From Hyphomicrobium sp. (GTDB lineage: Bacteria > Pseudomonadota > Alphaproteobacteria > Rhizobiales > Hyphomicrobiaceae), in assembly GCF_019744875.1 (NCBI RefSeq), contig NZ_JAIETU010000002.1:248001-312000 (forward strand): 64,000 nucleotides of DNA. The letters are read 5' to 3'. Below, piece after piece: positions 63,017 to 64,000 of this stretch. The notes beneath the pieces are model-generated. The model worked only from the letters and a program-made list of their open reading frames with translations. It was not told the origin of the DNA and searched no databases. How positions within the stretch are numbered: the first letter of the stretch is position 1; the number at the start of each line of letters is the position of its first letter. Position numbers and translations under genes: made by a program.

Positions 63017-64000
63017 CTAGTGATCGATTGGCTCGAGCGTGCGCGCGACGCGGAAACCAACACTGAAGTTCCTGAAGTCAGGCACGTTGCGGGCGCGCAT
63101 GCCTGAGCGCATGACCTTGGGCGAGTAGAAGACGGATCCGCCGCGCATGCTGCGCACACCACGCGACGGCGGTTGATCGTCAACAGGAGCGCAATCGTCG
63201 GCACTACGCGGCGCTCCGTTCCTGGGGCCAGACGCATAGTCTTCGCAGTAGAAGTCTGCCGTCCATTCCCAGACGTTTCCGTGGACATTGTGAAGTCCCC
63301 ACGCGTTCGGTGCGAACGCATTGGCTGGCGCCGGCGCTTTTCCGTCCCATTCGCCACCGCACCCCTTGCACGCCGCGCGGGGCGCGCCATCGGCGGGAAG
63401 CGTATCGCCCCACCAGTAGGCCGTTGTCGTGCCGGCGCGCGCGGCAAACTCCCACTCGGCTTCGGACGGCAATCGATAGTCGTGGCCGGTCTTTGCGGTG
63501 AGCCACGCCGCATAGGCCATCGCGTCGTTGAAGCTCACGCCGACGATCGGCTGGCCCGGCGCCGTGAGGTTGTCTCCCAGATTGCGATAGTAGCGGCTCG
63601 ATCCGGTCTCGATGTTGTGCTGCCCGCCTGGCTCGCGCCACTCCGCCGGTTTGCATCCGCCGTCGGCGACGCAGGCTTCGTACTCGGCAACGGTCGTTTC
63701 CAGTGCCGCGATGGCGAACGGCGCGATGGCGACCTCCACTTGGATCTCGTCCTCCATGTGGTCGCGTTCGCTTTCGGGTGTGCCGATCTTGAAGCCCTTC
63801 GGCGACGGCGGCAGGGCGACCAGCACCGGGCAGTCTTTTTCGCAATCCCGGAACGGATTGGCGCCGCCCGCAATCCGCGTCGTCTCCGTGTGTTGCCCCT
63901 TCAGCCCGGCGGGGAACGACAGAACGGCAAGGCCGAGCTCACGGGCGCGCGCGGCAACAGCGTCTTTGTCCTGCGGATTTGCTGTGAGGATCGCCTCGAG
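63017..64000 (-). CDS. SUMF1/FGE-fold protein without catalytic cysteines, partial at the 5' end
   Basis: The visible 327 residues run from the window edge; the true start lies beyond. An unassigned N-terminal part (ILTANPQDKDAVAARAREL) leads into ANPFRDCEKDCPVLVALPPSP and a complete SUMF1-type domain: IGTPESERDHMEDE, FAIAALETTVAEYEACV, YRLPSEAEWEFAARAG, WGLHNVHGNVWEWTADFY and VRSMRGGSVFYSP. The cysteine pair used by true formylglycine-generating enzymes near the C-terminus is missing (MRSGMRARNVPDFRN), so it is a non-catalytic or differently acting member. It is followed by xoxF in the same direction. Confidence 0.88.
   Translation of the reverse strand, partial: LEAILTANPQDKDAVAARARELGLAVLSFPAGLKGQHTETTRIAGGANPFRDCEKDCPVLVALPPSPKGFKIGTPESERDHMEDEIQVEVAIAPFAIAALETTVAEYEACVADGGCKPAEWREPGGQHNIETGSSRYYRNLGDNLTAPGQPIVGVSFNDAMAYAAWLTAKTGHDYRLPSEAEWEFAARAGTTTAYWWGDTLPADGAPRAACKGCGGEWDGKAPAPANAFAPNAWGLHNVHGNVWEWTADFYCEDYASGPRNGAPRSADDCAPVDDQPPSRGVRSMRGGSVFYSPKVMRSGMRARNVPDFRNFSVGFRVARTLEPIDH

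Noticed and set aside
63017-63826. Formylglycine-generating enzyme or sulfatase-maturation function for the SUMF1-type gene
   Set aside because: The catalytic cysteine pair is absent and no sulfatase is in the window; only the fold can be claimed.

Overview
The window reads as a chromosomal segment of a GC-rich alphaproteobacterium of the Hyphomicrobiales, most like Hyphomicrobium or a related methylotroph. This is inferred from gene content: a carA / YqeY / dnaG / rpoD neighbourhood, an NdvA-like exporter, MucR-free Rhizobiales-style DnaG lacking most zinc ligands, and above all two lanthanide-type PQQ alcohol dehydrogenases with their accessory genes. No rRNA, tRNA, CRISPR array, phage or complete insertion sequence was seen.

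Layout. 1-9.9 kb: minus-strand DNA/cell-wall genes (holB end, tmk, D-Ala-D-Ala carboxypeptidase), a CoA-transferase, a MocR regulator divergent from a DUF983 protein and an EamA exporter, and an ABC exporter. 10-22.2 kb: small regulators (receiver protein, Crp/Fnr, Lrp), a pentapeptide protein, a TPR membrane protein, a PsiF-like protein next to a ~200-bp MITE-like element, ettA, DUF1003, cupin, CPBP-like and ELM1-like proteins and an MFS transporter. 22.2-34.4 kb: housekeeping core of greA, carB, two tandem paralogous exported proteins, carA, YqeY, dnaG and rpoD. 34.4-44.6 kb: REP-type palindromes and many small exported or membrane proteins, a diguanylate cyclase, a second divergent GreA-like protein, YjbQ, a histone-H1-tail-like protein and a KSI-like/GNAT/nitrilase operon.

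44.6-64 kb is the most interesting part: nearly every gene belongs to periplasmic quinoprotein metabolism. Module A has a CXXXCW rhodanese-like protein and a YVTN beta-propeller on the minus strand, and divergently a PedF-type cytochrome c, a solute-binding protein, a SoxYZ-like carrier, a SoxH-like zinc hydrolase and an ExaF/PedH-type PQQ alcohol dehydrogenase with the Asp-x-Asp lanthanide signature. Module B, transcribed toward module A from the right, has a SUMF1-fold protein, xoxF (also Asp-x-Asp), a XoxJ-like binding protein fused to ankyrin repeats, a methanol-metabolism cytochrome c, a PQQ-associated ABC-type binding protein, a second YVTN propeller and a WD40 propeller. Between them lie DUF1194 and DUF3617 proteins and an orphan HisKA_3 sensor kinase. 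No pqq biosynthesis, mxa genes or ABC permease/ATPase for the binding proteins are in the window. The likely joint role is oxidation of methanol or other alcohols in the periplasm with electrons passed to the c-type cytochromes; the role of the SoxYZ-like relay and of the propellers is not established and is the best candidate for new biology here.

All calls are from reading sequence and translated frames by eye; no database search was run. Family names are from recalled motifs, and starts are judged from ribosome-binding sites, signal peptides and overlaps.
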